64,000 nt of DNA from Halosimplex salinum (lineage in GTDB: Archaea > Halobacteriota > Halobacteria > Halobacteriales > Haloarculaceae). Numbering within the stretch: position 1 is the stretch's first letter; each line of letters starts with the position of its first letter. The notes beneath the pieces were generated by a model that was not told the origin of the DNA, made no database searches, and was given only the letters and a program-made list of their open reading frames with translations. The position numbers and the translations under genes are program-made. The DNA is taken from contig NZ_QWGG01000009.1 of the NCBI RefSeq assembly GCF_003730195.1, positions 62,001-126,000 of the forward strand. The letters run 5' to 3'. Shown here piece by piece: positions 7,766 to 16,610 of this stretch.

Positions 7766-8554
7766 CTACGAGTACGCGATGTTGAGTTCGAGTTCGTTGA
7801 CGACGCCGAGCAGCGTCTCCGGCAGTTCCGACTCGAGCTGGTCGCCGCCGATCCGGTAGCGCGGGCCGGCGACGGCACACGCCCCCAAGATCTCGTCGTC
7901 GGGGACCAGCGGCGCCGCCAGCGCCACCAGCCCGTCGGTGCTCTCCTCGCGGTTGAACGCGTACCCGCGCTCCCGGACCCGCGCGAGTTCGTCGAACAGC
8001 GCCTCCCGGTCGGTGATCGTGTTCTCGGTCGCTCCGGGCAGCCCGACCCGGTCGACGATGTCGTCGACCGTCTCCTCGGGCAGTTGCGAGAGGATCGCTT
8101 TCCCGCCCGCAGTCTGGTGGAGGTAAAGCCGCGTCCCGACGCGCGTCCGCGTGAACACGCCCCGATTGCCCGTCTCTCGGAAGAGCGTGACCGCTCGGCC
8201 GTGCTCCTCGATCGTGAAGAGGCACGCCTCGCCGGTCTCCGACGCGAGCGTCTGTATCTTGTCCTTGATGGTCGACGCGCCGGGATACTGGAATCGCAGG
8301 TGGCCGCCCAGGTCCAGGAACCCGAAGCCGAGCCGGTACTCCGTCCCGGTCTTGGTCACGAAGTCGCGCTTTCGGAGCGTGTTGAGGTGCTTGTACGCCC
8401 CGCCCTTCGAGAGGCCCGTCTCGGTGGCCACTTCGGTCACCGTCGCAGCGCCGAGGTCTCGGAGGGCCTCGACGACCTCGTGTGACGTCTCGACCGCGCC
8501 CACGACCGCCTCCTCGCCGACCTCCTCCGGGTCTGTCGCTCGGTCCCCACTCAT
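7766..8554 (-). CDS. IclR-family transcriptional regulator
   Basis: The start at MSGDRATDPEEVGEE gives 262 residues; upstream in-frame codons lack IclR similarity. A winged helix-turn-helix (VVEALRDLGAATVTEVATET, then GLSKGGAYKHLNTLRKRDFV) precedes an IclR effector domain containing GKAILSQLPEETVDDIV and ALAAPLVPDDEILGACAVAG. IclR proteins bind small acids and control adjacent catabolic genes as repressors or activators. The gene is convergent with the ring-cleaving dioxygenase and is the only regulator in the first 9 kb. It is a natural candidate regulator of the aromatic cluster, comparable in logic to PcaR/CatR-type control. Confidence 0.9.
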   Translation of the reverse strand: MSGDRATDPEEVGEEAVVGAVETSHEVVEALRDLGAATVTEVATETGLSKGGAYKHLNTLRKRDFVTKTGTEYRLGFGFLDLGGHLRFQYPGASTIKDKIQTLASETGEACLFTIEEHGRAVTLFRETGNRGVFTRTRVGTRLYLHQTAGGKAILSQLPEETVDDIVDRVGLPGATENTITDREALFDELARVRERGYAFNREESTDGLVALAAPLVPDDEILGACAVAGPRYRIGGDQLESELPETLLGVVNELELNIAYS

Positions 8555-9459
8555 GTCGCCACCCACGGGCGGAGCTCGGTTAACGGTTGCTGTGAGCGGA
8601 CAGTTTCCAAAAACGTATTCCACCAGAACACGACTGTCAGAGATCGTTTTTGACGAGAAACCATTCGCACTCTCGCGGTAGTCAGTGACTTCGTTCTGAC
8701 CCGAAGTCACGTTCCCGGCGTGGCCGTGGAGTCGAGACGGGGGACCCGTTCACCAGCCGTGAACGTGCCGGGCATGTCGTCTCCGCTACCCTCGTTCTCA
8801 CGTGTCTCAGAGGGCAGTCGCAGTGGACGGATACGCGGGATAGATTACGAATATATGGCTGTAATTCCGACCGCCGCCGGTTCGAATTCACGCGTTCACC
8901 AGCAGAAACCGTCTCGCAACCGGCTCCGTCCCGAGGCGGTTCGCAATCGAGTTCCGCCGGACTCGGGATAGCCCGGGGGACCGCTTAGATACGAATACGT
9001 GGATATATATTAATCTTATATGTTTGATTCCGGTCGGAATCAGACAAATTTGAGAAATACGCAACACACCGCCCATCAATTGTATTTTCACCGGCTCCGC
9101 CAAGATACGATAACGAAATTAGAGGTAGTGTCTTGTAGGGACATATACCATATTTTTGGCCTTCTAAGCGCCTAGAGACGCAATCGTATATCATACCGGA
9201 TAAACAGCCACTAAGTAACAACATTTGTATGGTATCGCTCTAACAAATGATTCTTGAAACGTAGACGAGATCGAAACGGTCGCTTCTCGGCGGGAGAGGA
9301 CGGAAACCAGTCGGTAGAGAACCGAGACCAGTCGGTAGAGAACGTGGGAGTCGTGCGGGAGGGTGGCAAGGAGTGGTGCAGGGCCCCGTGCCGTCGGTCG
9401 GAGCGGTCGGGACGGCCGGCGAGGCCCGAGTGACGATGCGGTGGCGCGGGTCGACCCGC
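8555..9459. other. Intergenic region with an AT-rich island; no convincing gene
   Basis: About 900 bp separate the IclR gene from the solute-binding protein gene. From roughly 8990 to 9250 the DNA is strikingly AT-rich compared with the rest of the window, containing ggatatatattaatc and similar stretches. Short open frames exist here on the minus strand but have no recognisable family, no plausible start context and unusual codon use. The island could be a mobile-element remnant or a regulatory region. A 17-bp direct repeat with a 21-bp period lies at its right end. Confidence 0.6.
9306..9343. repeat. Two-copy direct repeat, 21-bp period
   Basis: The 17-bp sequence accagtcggtagagaac occurs at 9306-9322 and again at 9327-9343, separated by four bases. 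It lies about 120 bp beyond the 3' end of the solute-binding protein gene. Its role is unknown. Confidence 0.8.
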
Positions 9460-11652
9460 TTACTCGGGCGCGGGGAAGTCGGTGTCGCGGCTGGCCTCGA
9501 TCAGGCCGCCGAGGATCAGGTTCGTACTGATCCCGAAGCCGCGCTCGTAGTCGAAGCCGCGGTGGCCCGCATCAGGCCACTCGAAGTCGCGGACGTTGCC
9601 CCACGCGCCCCAGGTGTACTGGTGGAAGACGAAGTGGGGGAGATAGTAGTTGTAGTAGCGGGCGCACTTGCGGTAGAGCTCCTGGATCTCCTCCTCGGAC
9701 TTGCCGGGTTCGCGGATCTCGTGGACGATGCTGGCGAGGTTGATCTCCTCGCCGTCGGAGAGGTCGGGGTCGATGCCGGCCTCGTCCGGCGCCTCGATCG
9801 ACCCGACCTCGGTCGGGATCTCGACCTGGAGCGGTTTGCCCTGGGCGTCCTTCGTCGTCCCGGTGTCGCTCCCCTGACCCGGCGGCTGGACTCGGGCGGT
9901 CGGGTTCTCCTCCTGGCCCATGACGAGCGTGCCGGACCACCACCCGGGCGTGGTGTTGTAGAAGCCGAAGACGTTGGGGTAGCCGTGCCAGAAGATCGAG
10001 GAGTCGTAGTTGAGACCGTTCGAGGCGGTGAGGTTGTTCGTCCAGGACGACCAGTTCTGACTGCTGAAGTTGACGCCGAATCCGAAGTTCGCCAGGTTGG
10101 CCTTGATCGTCTGGCCGGCGCCGGCGTAGTCGTTGATCGACGACGGGTAGATGAGGTCGATAGACGCGGGGTTGCCCTGCGGGTCGACCCACTGCTCGCC
10201 CTGCTTGGAGTACCCGCCCCGACGGAGGTACTCGGCCGCCGCCTCGAAGTCCGACTCCTTCGGCCAGGAGTGGAGGCTATCGAGGAACTCACCGGAGAAC
10301 GTCGACTCCGACTGGGCGTCGAGCAGGTACGTGTCGTTCTCGATGGGGACGGAGCGCTCGTCGCCCCAGCCGTTCGCGCCGGCGGCGTGCCAGTCGACGG
10401 CGGCGACGAGCGCGCGACGGACCCAGAGGTTCTGCAGGTGCTCGTCGTGCCAGTTGAACCGCCACTTGTCGCCGCCGGTCGAGCGCAGCCACCGGGTGAG
10501 CTCCTGCATGTGGTCCGGCAGCGTCTCCCGCGAGTAGAGGCCGTTCTCCGAGACGATGTTCCCGTTGAGGTCGAGCGACCCGTTGCCGGCGAGCGTGTTT
10601 CGACGGTCGCCCTCGCCCCAGTAGATCGCGAGTTTTTCGACGTTGGTGTTGGCGGCGTTGGGGTGTGCCGTCTCGGTCTCGCCGTCGCTCGCGGCGGATT
10701 CGTCGCGGAGGCGCAGAACGACCCGTTCCGACCCGAGGTCGTCCATGTCCCGGAGTTCGTAGGGACCGTGGCCCCACCCCTCTTCGGAGAGGCGCTGGAG
10801 CGAGATCCGGTCGCTCGACAGGTCGTCCGTGATCGATCCCGCCTGGTCCGACGACGAGGCGTCCGCGTAGCGGTCCGCGTACGGCTGGACGAAGTCGGGG
10901 TGGAGCGGCATGTCGCCGTCGTTGGGGCCCGCTTCCGCCTCGAGGATGTGGCGAGCCTGCGGGTTGTCCGCGAGTTCCCCGCTCCCGTCCGCGTACCAGG
11001 TGTGGTACTCCCACTGGCTGGTCGCCTCCTGCTGGAACGCCTGGTCCTCGGCGAACTTGTTGCCCTGCTGGTACCAGTGGACGTGGTTGTGCAGTTCGCG
11101 GGCGTCGGCGTCCAGCGGGTCGCCGTTCCAGTACGTCGCCCGCTCGTCGTGCGACTCGTAGAAATCGTACGGCTCGTCGACCTCGTACCCGGTGAACCAG
11201 GTCATGACCGAGACGCTGTCCGTGTTCGGTTTCCACGGCGTCTCGACCTCCAGACCGCTGTACTCCATCTCTCTGGTGTGGACGTTCATCAGCGCGTGGA
11301 GCTCTGTCATGAACGCCATCCCGGTGGAGTTGTCCTGGGGCGCCCAGACGTTGGCGTCGAACACGTCCGGCGAGTTAGACTGGAACACCCGGATCTCGTC
11401 TGTCACCGGGTCGGCCATCGGCGTCGGACTGTCGGTCCCCGAGTCGGCCGGCTCGTCGGTCCCGGCGCCACCGTCGGTCCCGGTGTCCCCGCCAGACCCC
11501 GAGTCGTCCTCGTCTGTCGGGGTCGAGTTGGGGGTATCGCCCTCCCCACTCTCCGACGGACAGCCGGCCAGACCCACTGTCCCGGCACCGGCCAACAGCT
11601 GTGCGTACTGACGACGTGATAGCTTGTCGCGCAGGTTGTTACTGTCCCGCAT
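9460..11652 (-). CDS. ABC-type solute-binding protein (oligopeptide/oligosaccharide family 5), Tat lipoprotein
   Basis: Starting at MRDSNNLRDKLSRRQYAQ, the 730-residue protein carries a Tat motif SRRQYAQ, a short hydrophobic core and the lipobox GLAGC, then a Ser/Asp/Gly/Thr-rich linker. The upstream in-frame extension crosses the TATA box and is rejected. The large body fits SBP family 5, which in haloarchaea and thermophiles binds peptides or oligosaccharides. It would be lipid-anchored outside the membrane. No permease or ATPase lies beside it, so the importer partners must be elsewhere. Being divergent from a pentose dehydrogenase gene and close to arabinofuranosidases, it may bind arabino-oligosaccharides. 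Confidence 0.82.
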   Translation of the reverse strand: MRDSNNLRDKLSRRQYAQLLAGAGTVGLAGCPSESGEGDTPNSTPTDEDDSGSGGDTGTDGGAGTDEPADSGTDSPTPMADPVTDEIRVFQSNSPDVFDANVWAPQDNSTGMAFMTELHALMNVHTREMEYSGLEVETPWKPNTDSVSVMTWFTGYEVDEPYDFYESHDERATYWNGDPLDADARELHNHVHWYQQGNKFAEDQAFQQEATSQWEYHTWYADGSGELADNPQARHILEAEAGPNDGDMPLHPDFVQPYADRYADASSSDQAGSITDDLSSDRISLQRLSEEGWGHGPYELRDMDDLGSERVVLRLRDESAASDGETETAHPNAANTNVEKLAIYWGEGDRRNTLAGNGSLDLNGNIVSENGLYSRETLPDHMQELTRWLRSTGGDKWRFNWHDEHLQNLWVRRALVAAVDWHAAGANGWGDERSVPIENDTYLLDAQSESTFSGEFLDSLHSWPKESDFEAAAEYLRRGGYSKQGEQWVDPQGNPASIDLIYPSSINDYAGAGQTIKANLANFGFGVNFSSQNWSSWTNNLTASNGLNYDSSIFWHGYPNVFGFYNTTPGWWSGTLVMGQEENPTARVQPPGQGSDTGTTKDAQGKPLQVEIPTEVGSIEAPDEAGIDPDLSDGEEINLASIVHEIREPGKSEEEIQELYRKCARYYNYYLPHFVFHQYTWGAWGNVRDFEWPDAGHRGFDYERGFGISTNLILGGLIEASRDTDFPAPE

Positions 11653-11671
11653 ACTATTCCCGGGACGCGGA

Positions 11672-11686
11672 TGGTATTTAAATTTT
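11672..11686 (-). promoter_or_regulatory. TATA box of the solute-binding protein gene
   Basis: Read leftward, the sequence aaatttaaataccat lies 20-35 bp upstream of the ATG at 11652. It is an excellent archaeal TATA element at leaderless or short-leader spacing. Confidence 0.65.
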
Positions 11687-11785
11687 TCTTCGGAACAGAG
11701 AGAATTATGCGGAGACCGCGAACTGGGCCGGCCGACGAGCGAGGCGTCCGGCACGACGCAATCTGGACCCGCTATCGCAGAGAAA

Positions 11786-11817
11786 CCCAGCCGTTTCAGT
11801 ATTTGAAACGAACTGGG
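11786..11817. promoter_or_regulatory. 32-bp inverted repeat, probable operator
   Basis: The arms CCCAG-C-CGTTTCA and TGAAACG-AA-CTGGG flank a 5-bp spacer, giving 12 paired positions. It lies about 135 bp upstream of the solute-binding protein start. Long dyads of this sort suit a dimeric winged-helix regulator such as the IclR proteins encoded nearby. A shorter repeat with the same GTTTC/GAAAC arms is at 11955-11971. Confidence 0.5.
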
Positions 11818-12301
11818 GCACGGATCGCCCGTCCAGCGCCGGTCACTCTCCCCCTTCGCACTCCTGGACGAGTTTCGGACGTGAGATTACAGAGATAGTC
11901 GTGTAATGTATCCCGTGGCGACACCTGTGTCCGCCCGTCCGGCGCGGCGTGCGTGTTTCACTTCGAGAAACGGTTAGGAGAGGCCGGCCGGGCCTGCGTT
12001 CGGTTTCCGTGCTCTACGTGCCTGGAGCAGTGAACGAGACGATCCGACAAAGCCGGATCGGGCAGATCCCGGCGTTCGAGCGGAACGTCGAGCACACAGA
12101 GCAGTCTCCGCACCACGAACCGTCCGTTCCCGGACCGAGGGGGCCGCGATCGATTACAGATATACCGATGTAATCTCGATCGGGGCGATCCCCGTCGACA
12201 TCGGCAGCAGTTTCGTCCGATATAATCGGATAGACAGTTCGGACGGCGCGCTCGCCACGAGAGATACATTTATCCGAGTAGTGCCGGATCGGGCGAACGC
12301 A

Positions 12302-13369
12302 ATGGCGACAACCCTGTTCGACTACGAGCCGAGAGACTGGCGAACCGACGCCGAGGGAACCGTCAGATTCGCACTCGTCGGGGTCGGGTGGTGGACGACA
12401 GACTACGTCCTCCCGGCCATCGAGTCCGTCGGGCACTGCGAGGCGACCGCGGTGGTCAGCAGTTCGACGGAGAAGACGGCGCGAGTCCGCGAGGAGTACG
12501 AGACCGTCGAGTACGGCCTCAGTTACGACGAACTGGCGTCGGGGGAGGCCGCGGACGCGTACGACGCTGTCTACGTCTGCACGCCCAACGCGACGCACCT
12601 CGAACACGTGGAGGCGGCCGCTCGCAACGGCAAGGCGGTCCTCTGTGAGAAGCCGATGGAGGCGACCGTCGAGCGCGCGCGGGCCCTCGTCGACGCGTGT
12701 GAGGAACACGACGTGCCGCTGATGGTCGCCTACCGCATGCACACGGAACCGGCCGTCCGACGAGCGCGCGCGATGGTCCGCGACGGCGTCATCGGCGAAC
12801 CGATGCTCGTCCACGGGGAGAACTCCCAGCCGCTGCTCGAGATGATCGAGGACCCGGACCAGTGGCGGCTCGACCCCGACCTCACGGGGTACGGGACGTC
12901 CGTGATGGACCTCGGCATCTACCCGCTGAACACCGCGCGGTTCGTCCTCGACGCCGACCCCGTCCAGGTCCAGTCGACGATGGCCTCCAACCACGAGGCC
13001 TTCGACGAGGTACCCGACGAGGTGGCGACGTTCTCCGTGGTCTTCGACGACGGCACGCACGCGGCCTGCTCCTCGTCACAGAACGCCCACGACCACACGC
13101 GCCTCGAGATCGTCGGCACGGAGGGCCGCATCGAGTTCGAACCCGCCTTCCACATGGAGACCTCGCTCACCGTCGCGCGGGACGGGACCACCGTCGACGT
13201 CGAGACCGAACAGGTCGACCAGATGGCCGAGGAGTTCGAGTACTTCGCACAGCAGGTGCTCGCCGGCGAACCCCTGCACGCGGACGGCGAGCACGGGCTG
13301 CTCGACATGAAGACGGTCGCGGCGATTCACGACGCAGCGGAGTCCGGCGAGACGGTCGACGTCGAATAA
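12302..13369 (+). CDS. gfo6: Pentose dehydrogenase, Gfo6/XDH1-like (Gfo/Idh/MocA family)
   Basis: The 355-residue protein starts MATTLFDYEPRDWRT and continues with VRFALVGVGWWTTDYVLPAI, CTPNATHLEHVEAAARNGKA, CEKPMEATVERARAL and MVAYRMHTEPAVRRA. These closely match haloarchaeal D-xylose 1-dehydrogenase XDH1/Gfo6. That enzyme oxidises D-xylose, and to some degree L-arabinose, with NADP to the aldonolactone in the oxidative pentose pathway. The EKP lysine is present. A dehydratase gene follows convergently, and arabinofuranosidases lie downstream, so the physiological substrate here may be L-arabinose released from arabinan. The downstream aataaaaagcg may end transcription. Confidence 0.85.
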   Translation: MATTLFDYEPRDWRTDAEGTVRFALVGVGWWTTDYVLPAIESVGHCEATAVVSSSTEKTARVREEYETVEYGLSYDELASGEAADAYDAVYVCTPNATHLEHVEAAARNGKAVLCEKPMEATVERARALVDACEEHDVPLMVAYRMHTEPAVRRARAMVRDGVIGEPMLVHGENSQPLLEMIEDPDQWRLDPDLTGYGTSVMDLGIYPLNTARFVLDADPVQVQSTMASNHEAFDEVPDEVATFSVVFDDGTHAACSSSQNAHDHTRLEIVGTEGRIEFEPAFHMETSLTVARDGTTVDVETEQVDQMAEEFEYFAQQVLAGEPLHADGEHGLLDMKTVAAIHDAAESGETVDVE

Positions 13370-13444
13370 AAAGCGAATCCGCAATTTTCTACGGGGCCGC
13401 GGCGAGACAGGCGATGTATCCGGGTTCGGAGACGGGACGACGAC

Positions 13445-14620
13445 TTAGCGCAGTTCGTCGGCGCGCTTCTCCCAGTCGTCCTCCCAGAGGTCGATGGTGT
13501 GGACCGCGTCCTCGGTGTACTCGTGTTCCTTCACGACGTCCATGTCGAGTTCGATGCCGAAGCCGGGGCCCTCGGGCACCTGGACGTAGCCGTCGTCGAC
13601 CACCAGCGGATCCACGAGCAGTTCGTCGACCCAGTCCTCGTCGTAGGTCTGGAACATCTCCTGGATGCGGAAGTTCGGGATCGAGGTGCAGAAGTGCGAG
13701 TAGATGGCGCCGGCGACCGGCCCCTGCGGGTTGTGCGGCGCGATGTCGACGTGGTCGGCCTCGGCGAGGCCGGCGATCTTCTTGCCCTCGGTGATACCGC
13801 CCGTGTTCATCAAGTCGGGCTGGAAGACGTCGATGTCGGTGCGCGTGACCAGTTCGTAGAAGTCGTACTTGGTCATGTGGCGCTCGCCCGTAACGACCGG
13901 GATGGGCGACTTCCGCGCGACCTCCGCGAGGCTGTTGATCGAGTCCGGGGGGCACGGCTCCTCGTACCACGCCGGGTCGAACTGGTCGAGTTTCTTCGCG
14001 ATGTCGACGGCCTGCGCGGCGGAGAAGCGACCGTGACACTCGATGAGCAGCTCCACGTCCGGGCCGACGGCCTCGCGGACCGCGCCGACGATGTCGACGG
14101 CGTGGTTCTTCTCCTCGGTGGTCATCGACTGCCACGCGGTCCCGAACGGGTCGAACTTCATCGCGTCGTAGCCGTCGTCGACGACGCGCTCGGCGGCGCG
14201 GGCGAAGCCCTCCGGCTCGCCGTCGGCGTCGGTGTACCAGCCGTTGGCGTAGGCGCGCAGCTCGGTGCCGTGGACGGGTCCGCCGAGCAGGTCGTACACC
14301 GGCTGGTCCAGGTGTTTGCCCTTGATGTCCCAGCAGGCCATGTCGATCGCGGAGACGACCGTCGTGTTGATGACGTTCTTCGAGAACCACTCGTCGCGGT
14401 ACATCTCGAGCCAGAGGGACTCCGTGTCGAACGGGTCTCGCCCGACGAAGAAGTCCGACATCTCCTCGATGGCCGCCGCGACCGTCCGCGGCTTGTCGTG
14501 CGTCGTCGCCTCTGCGACGCCAGTGATGCCCGCGTCCGTGTGGAGACGGACGAAGACCCACGGCTTCCACGGGTTGGCTACCAGGTGCGTCTCGACGTCT
14601 GTGATTTCCAGCTCCGACAT
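13445..14620 (-). CDS. Enolase-superfamily sugar-acid dehydratase (L-arabinonate/D-xylonate dehydratase-like)
   Basis: The 391-residue protein starts at MSELEITDVETHLV; an in-frame upstream region is rejected as non-homologous. It has the mandelate racemase/muconate lactonizing fold: a capping domain, KFDPFG, LLIECHGRFS, WYEEPCPPDS, VTGERHMTKYDFYELV, DVFQPDLMNTGGI and HNPQGPVAGA. Metal ligands are spread over these strand ends as in gluconate, galactonate and xylonate dehydratases. Such enzymes turn aldonates into 2-keto-3-deoxy acids. It faces the Gfo6-like dehydrogenase convergently and is divergent from an IclR gene, the arrangement expected for a pentonate dehydratase in haloarchaeal oxidative pentose degradation. 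Confidence 0.85.
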   Translation of the reverse strand: MSELEITDVETHLVANPWKPWVFVRLHTDAGITGVAEATTHDKPRTVAAAIEEMSDFFVGRDPFDTESLWLEMYRDEWFSKNVINTTVVSAIDMACWDIKGKHLDQPVYDLLGGPVHGTELRAYANGWYTDADGEPEGFARAAERVVDDGYDAMKFDPFGTAWQSMTTEEKNHAVDIVGAVREAVGPDVELLIECHGRFSAAQAVDIAKKLDQFDPAWYEEPCPPDSINSLAEVARKSPIPVVTGERHMTKYDFYELVTRTDIDVFQPDLMNTGGITEGKKIAGLAEADHVDIAPHNPQGPVAGAIYSHFCTSIPNFRIQEMFQTYDEDWVDELLVDPLVVDDGYVQVPEGPGFGIELDMDVVKEHEYTEDAVHTIDLWEDDWEKRADELR

Positions 14621-14735
14621 AGTTGGTGTGCTCCAGAGAGACGACTTAACTCTACCGGATCGGGCCGACCCGGTGGGCCCCGCTGCATCCGACGTTGTCG
14701 GACGATTAATGTAGATCCAGCCCAGTGGTAGCGAT

Positions 14736-15497
14736 ATGCACGCAGAACAGGACCCGCCGATCAAATCCACCGCGACGAGCCTCGACATCGTCGAGACCGT
14801 CCACGGCTTGGGTGGGGCGACGCTCCCCGAGGTCGTCGAGCAGTTCGAGAAGCCCCGGAGCACAGTCCACGACCACCTGAAGACGCTCACGGACACGGGG
14901 TACCTCGTCAAGGACGGCCGGACGTTCCGCGTCAGCGTCCGCTTTCTAAATCTCGGCGGGCGCGCACGCGCGGAGTCACAGTTCTTCCAGGTCGCCGAAG
15001 GCGAGATCCGCCAGCTCGCGAGCGACACCGGCGAGCACGCGAACCTCATGATCGAGGAGAACGGCCGCGGGATCTTCCTCTACAAGGTCAAGGGCTCGCG
15101 CTCGGTGAACCTCGACACCTACGAGGGGATGGAGGTCGACCTCCACACGACCGCGATGGGGAAAACGATCCTCTCGGAAGTCAGCGAGCGGCGGCGCGAC
15201 GAGATACTCGACGAACACGGCCTCGAACCGGTGACGGCCAAGACCATCACCGACCGCGACGAACTCGAGACGGAACTCGACGACATCCGGGAGCGCGGGT
15301 ACGCCATCGACAACGAGGAGCGCGTCGAGGGCGTCCGCTGTGTCGCCGCGCCCATCACGACCGATAACACGGTCGTCGGCGCGGTCAGCGTCTCGGCCCC
15401 GAAGAGCCGCATGAACGGGGAACGCTTCGAGGAGACGATCCCGTCCGAGGTCCTCAGCACCGCGAACATCATCGAGGTCAACCTCCAGCACGTCTGA
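14736..15497 (+). CDS. IclR-family regulator of the pentose pathway (XacR-like)
   Basis: The 253-residue protein has an N-terminal winged helix (TATSLDIVETVHGLGGATLP, then KPRSTVHDHLKTLTDTGYLV) and an IclR ligand domain with GKTILSEVSERRRDEIL and CVAAPITTDNTVVGAVSVS. It is divergent from the dehydratase gene, with 115 bp between them, and lies upstream of the FAH-fold dehydratase gene. This mirrors haloarchaeal XacR, an IclR-type regulator embedded among xylose/arabinose genes. Control of the flanking pentose genes is therefore likely. The inducer is probably a pentose or pathway acid, but this is inferred. Confidence 0.88.
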   Translation: MHAEQDPPIKSTATSLDIVETVHGLGGATLPEVVEQFEKPRSTVHDHLKTLTDTGYLVKDGRTFRVSVRFLNLGGRARAESQFFQVAEGEIRQLASDTGEHANLMIEENGRGIFLYKVKGSRSVNLDTYEGMEVDLHTTAMGKTILSEVSERRRDEILDEHGLEPVTAKTITDRDELETELDDIRERGYAIDNEERVEGVRCVAAPITTDNTVVGAVSVSAPKSRMNGERFEETIPSEVLSTANIIEVNLQHV

Positions 15498-15614
15498 TCC
15501 GGTAGTCTCGGATAGCGTGGAGCGGTGCCGGCCGAGCGGTTCTCGGGGCCGACGCCCCCCGTGCATCCCGGACGAACGACAAAGTTTTTGTACTGGAAAT
15601 CGCCATGGAGGACT

Positions 15615-16484
15615 ATGCGTTACTATCGCATCGAGCGAGGGGACTCTACGTCACTCATCGCCGCAGACGAGTCGGCCGCCTACGACCTCACTGCGACGGG
15701 GGCGGCCCCGTCGTCGTTCTTCGAACTCGCCTCGGCCGCGTCGTTGACGGACCGGAGCGTCGACGACGTGGCGCGCGGACTGCTCGACGAGGCGCCGACG
15801 GTCGAACTCTCGTCCGTTCGCGAACACCTGGTCCGACCCGTCGACCCCGACGAGGTGTGGGGCGCGGGCGTCACCTACGCCATCAGTCAGGAGGCCCGGG
15901 AGGAAGAGGGCGGGCTGGCCGAAGCGTACCTGAACGCCTACGAGGCCGACCGCCCGGAGGTGTACTTCAAGGCGACGCCGAGCCGAACCGTCGGGCCGAA
16001 CGACGCGGTCGGCATCCGCGGCGACTCCGACTGGGACGCCGCCGAGCCAGAGCTCTCGATCGTCCTCTACGAGGGCGAGATCGTCGGCTTCACCGTCGGA
16101 AACGACGTGTGTAGCCGCTCGATCGAGCGCGACAACCTCCTCTACCTCCCGCAGAGCAAGACCTACGCGAAGAGCTGTGCGCTCGGCCCCTGCATCGCCA
16201 CCGGCGAGTCGATCGGCGACCCCCTCGACGTGGAGATGCGCATGTCGATCCACCGGGACGGCGACACCGTCTTCGAGGAGTCCACCTCGACGAGCGAGAT
16301 GGTCCGCACCTGCGAGGAACTGGTCGACTACTTCACCCGCTACAACGAGGTACCCGAGGCCAGCGTCCTCCTCACCGGTACGTCGATCATCCCGCCGGAC
16401 GACGTGACCCTCCTGGCCGACGACGAGGTCCACATCGAGATCGAGAACATCGGCACGCTGAAAAACACCGTCGAACAGCTGTAG
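15615..16484 (+). CDS. Fumarylacetoacetate-hydrolase-fold 2-keto-3-deoxypentonate dehydratase
   Basis: The start MRYYRIERGDSTSLIAA is chosen over an in-frame ATG at 15525 because the extension is unrelated. The 289-residue protein contains the FAH-fold metal site in WDAAEPELSIVLYEGEIVGF, TVGNDVCSRSIER and the substrate-channel segment LPQSKTYAKSCALGPC. Haloarchaeal relatives dehydrate 2-keto-3-deoxyxylonate or -arabinonate to 2,5-dioxopentanoate (alpha-ketoglutarate semialdehyde). It follows the IclR gene and precedes the cytoplasmic GH51, completing the dehydratase steps of the oxidative pentose route. The last enzyme, ketoglutarate-semialdehyde dehydrogenase, is not in the window. Confidence 0.83.
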   Translation: MRYYRIERGDSTSLIAADESAAYDLTATGAAPSSFFELASAASLTDRSVDDVARGLLDEAPTVELSSVREHLVRPVDPDEVWGAGVTYAISQEAREEEGGLAEAYLNAYEADRPEVYFKATPSRTVGPNDAVGIRGDSDWDAAEPELSIVLYEGEIVGFTVGNDVCSRSIERDNLLYLPQSKTYAKSCALGPCIATGESIGDPLDVEMRMSIHRDGDTVFEESTSTSEMVRTCEELVDYFTRYNEVPEASVLLTGTSIIPPDDVTLLADDEVHIEIENIGTLKNTVEQL

Positions 16485-16610
16485 CGGCCGCTCTCACGGC
16501 TATTTTCGGTCGAGGATGCCCCGTCGAGCGACGCGCTGGGCCCCGGATCTCCCGGCCTTGCTGTCGGACCGATCCATTTATACCACCGCTATCGAATACC
16601 ATACGACTGT

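Larger units (their letters stand above)
11653..12301. other. Divergent control region between the solute-binding protein and pentose dehydrogenase genes
   Basis: This 650-bp intergenic stretch contains a TATA box for each flanking gene and two inverted repeats with GTTTC/GAAAC arms, but no convincing coding frame. Its length is generous for a haloarchaeal intergenic region, consistent with a regulated divergent promoter. Confidence 0.6.

Noticed and set aside
8888-9224. Short minus-strand frames in the AT-rich island
   Set aside because: They have no recognisable domains, and AT-rich DNA in a non-coding island readily gives short frames.
9373-11619. Long plus-strand open frame opposite the solute-binding protein gene
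   Set aside because: No family features; it is the complement of a gene with Tat signal, lipobox and promoter.
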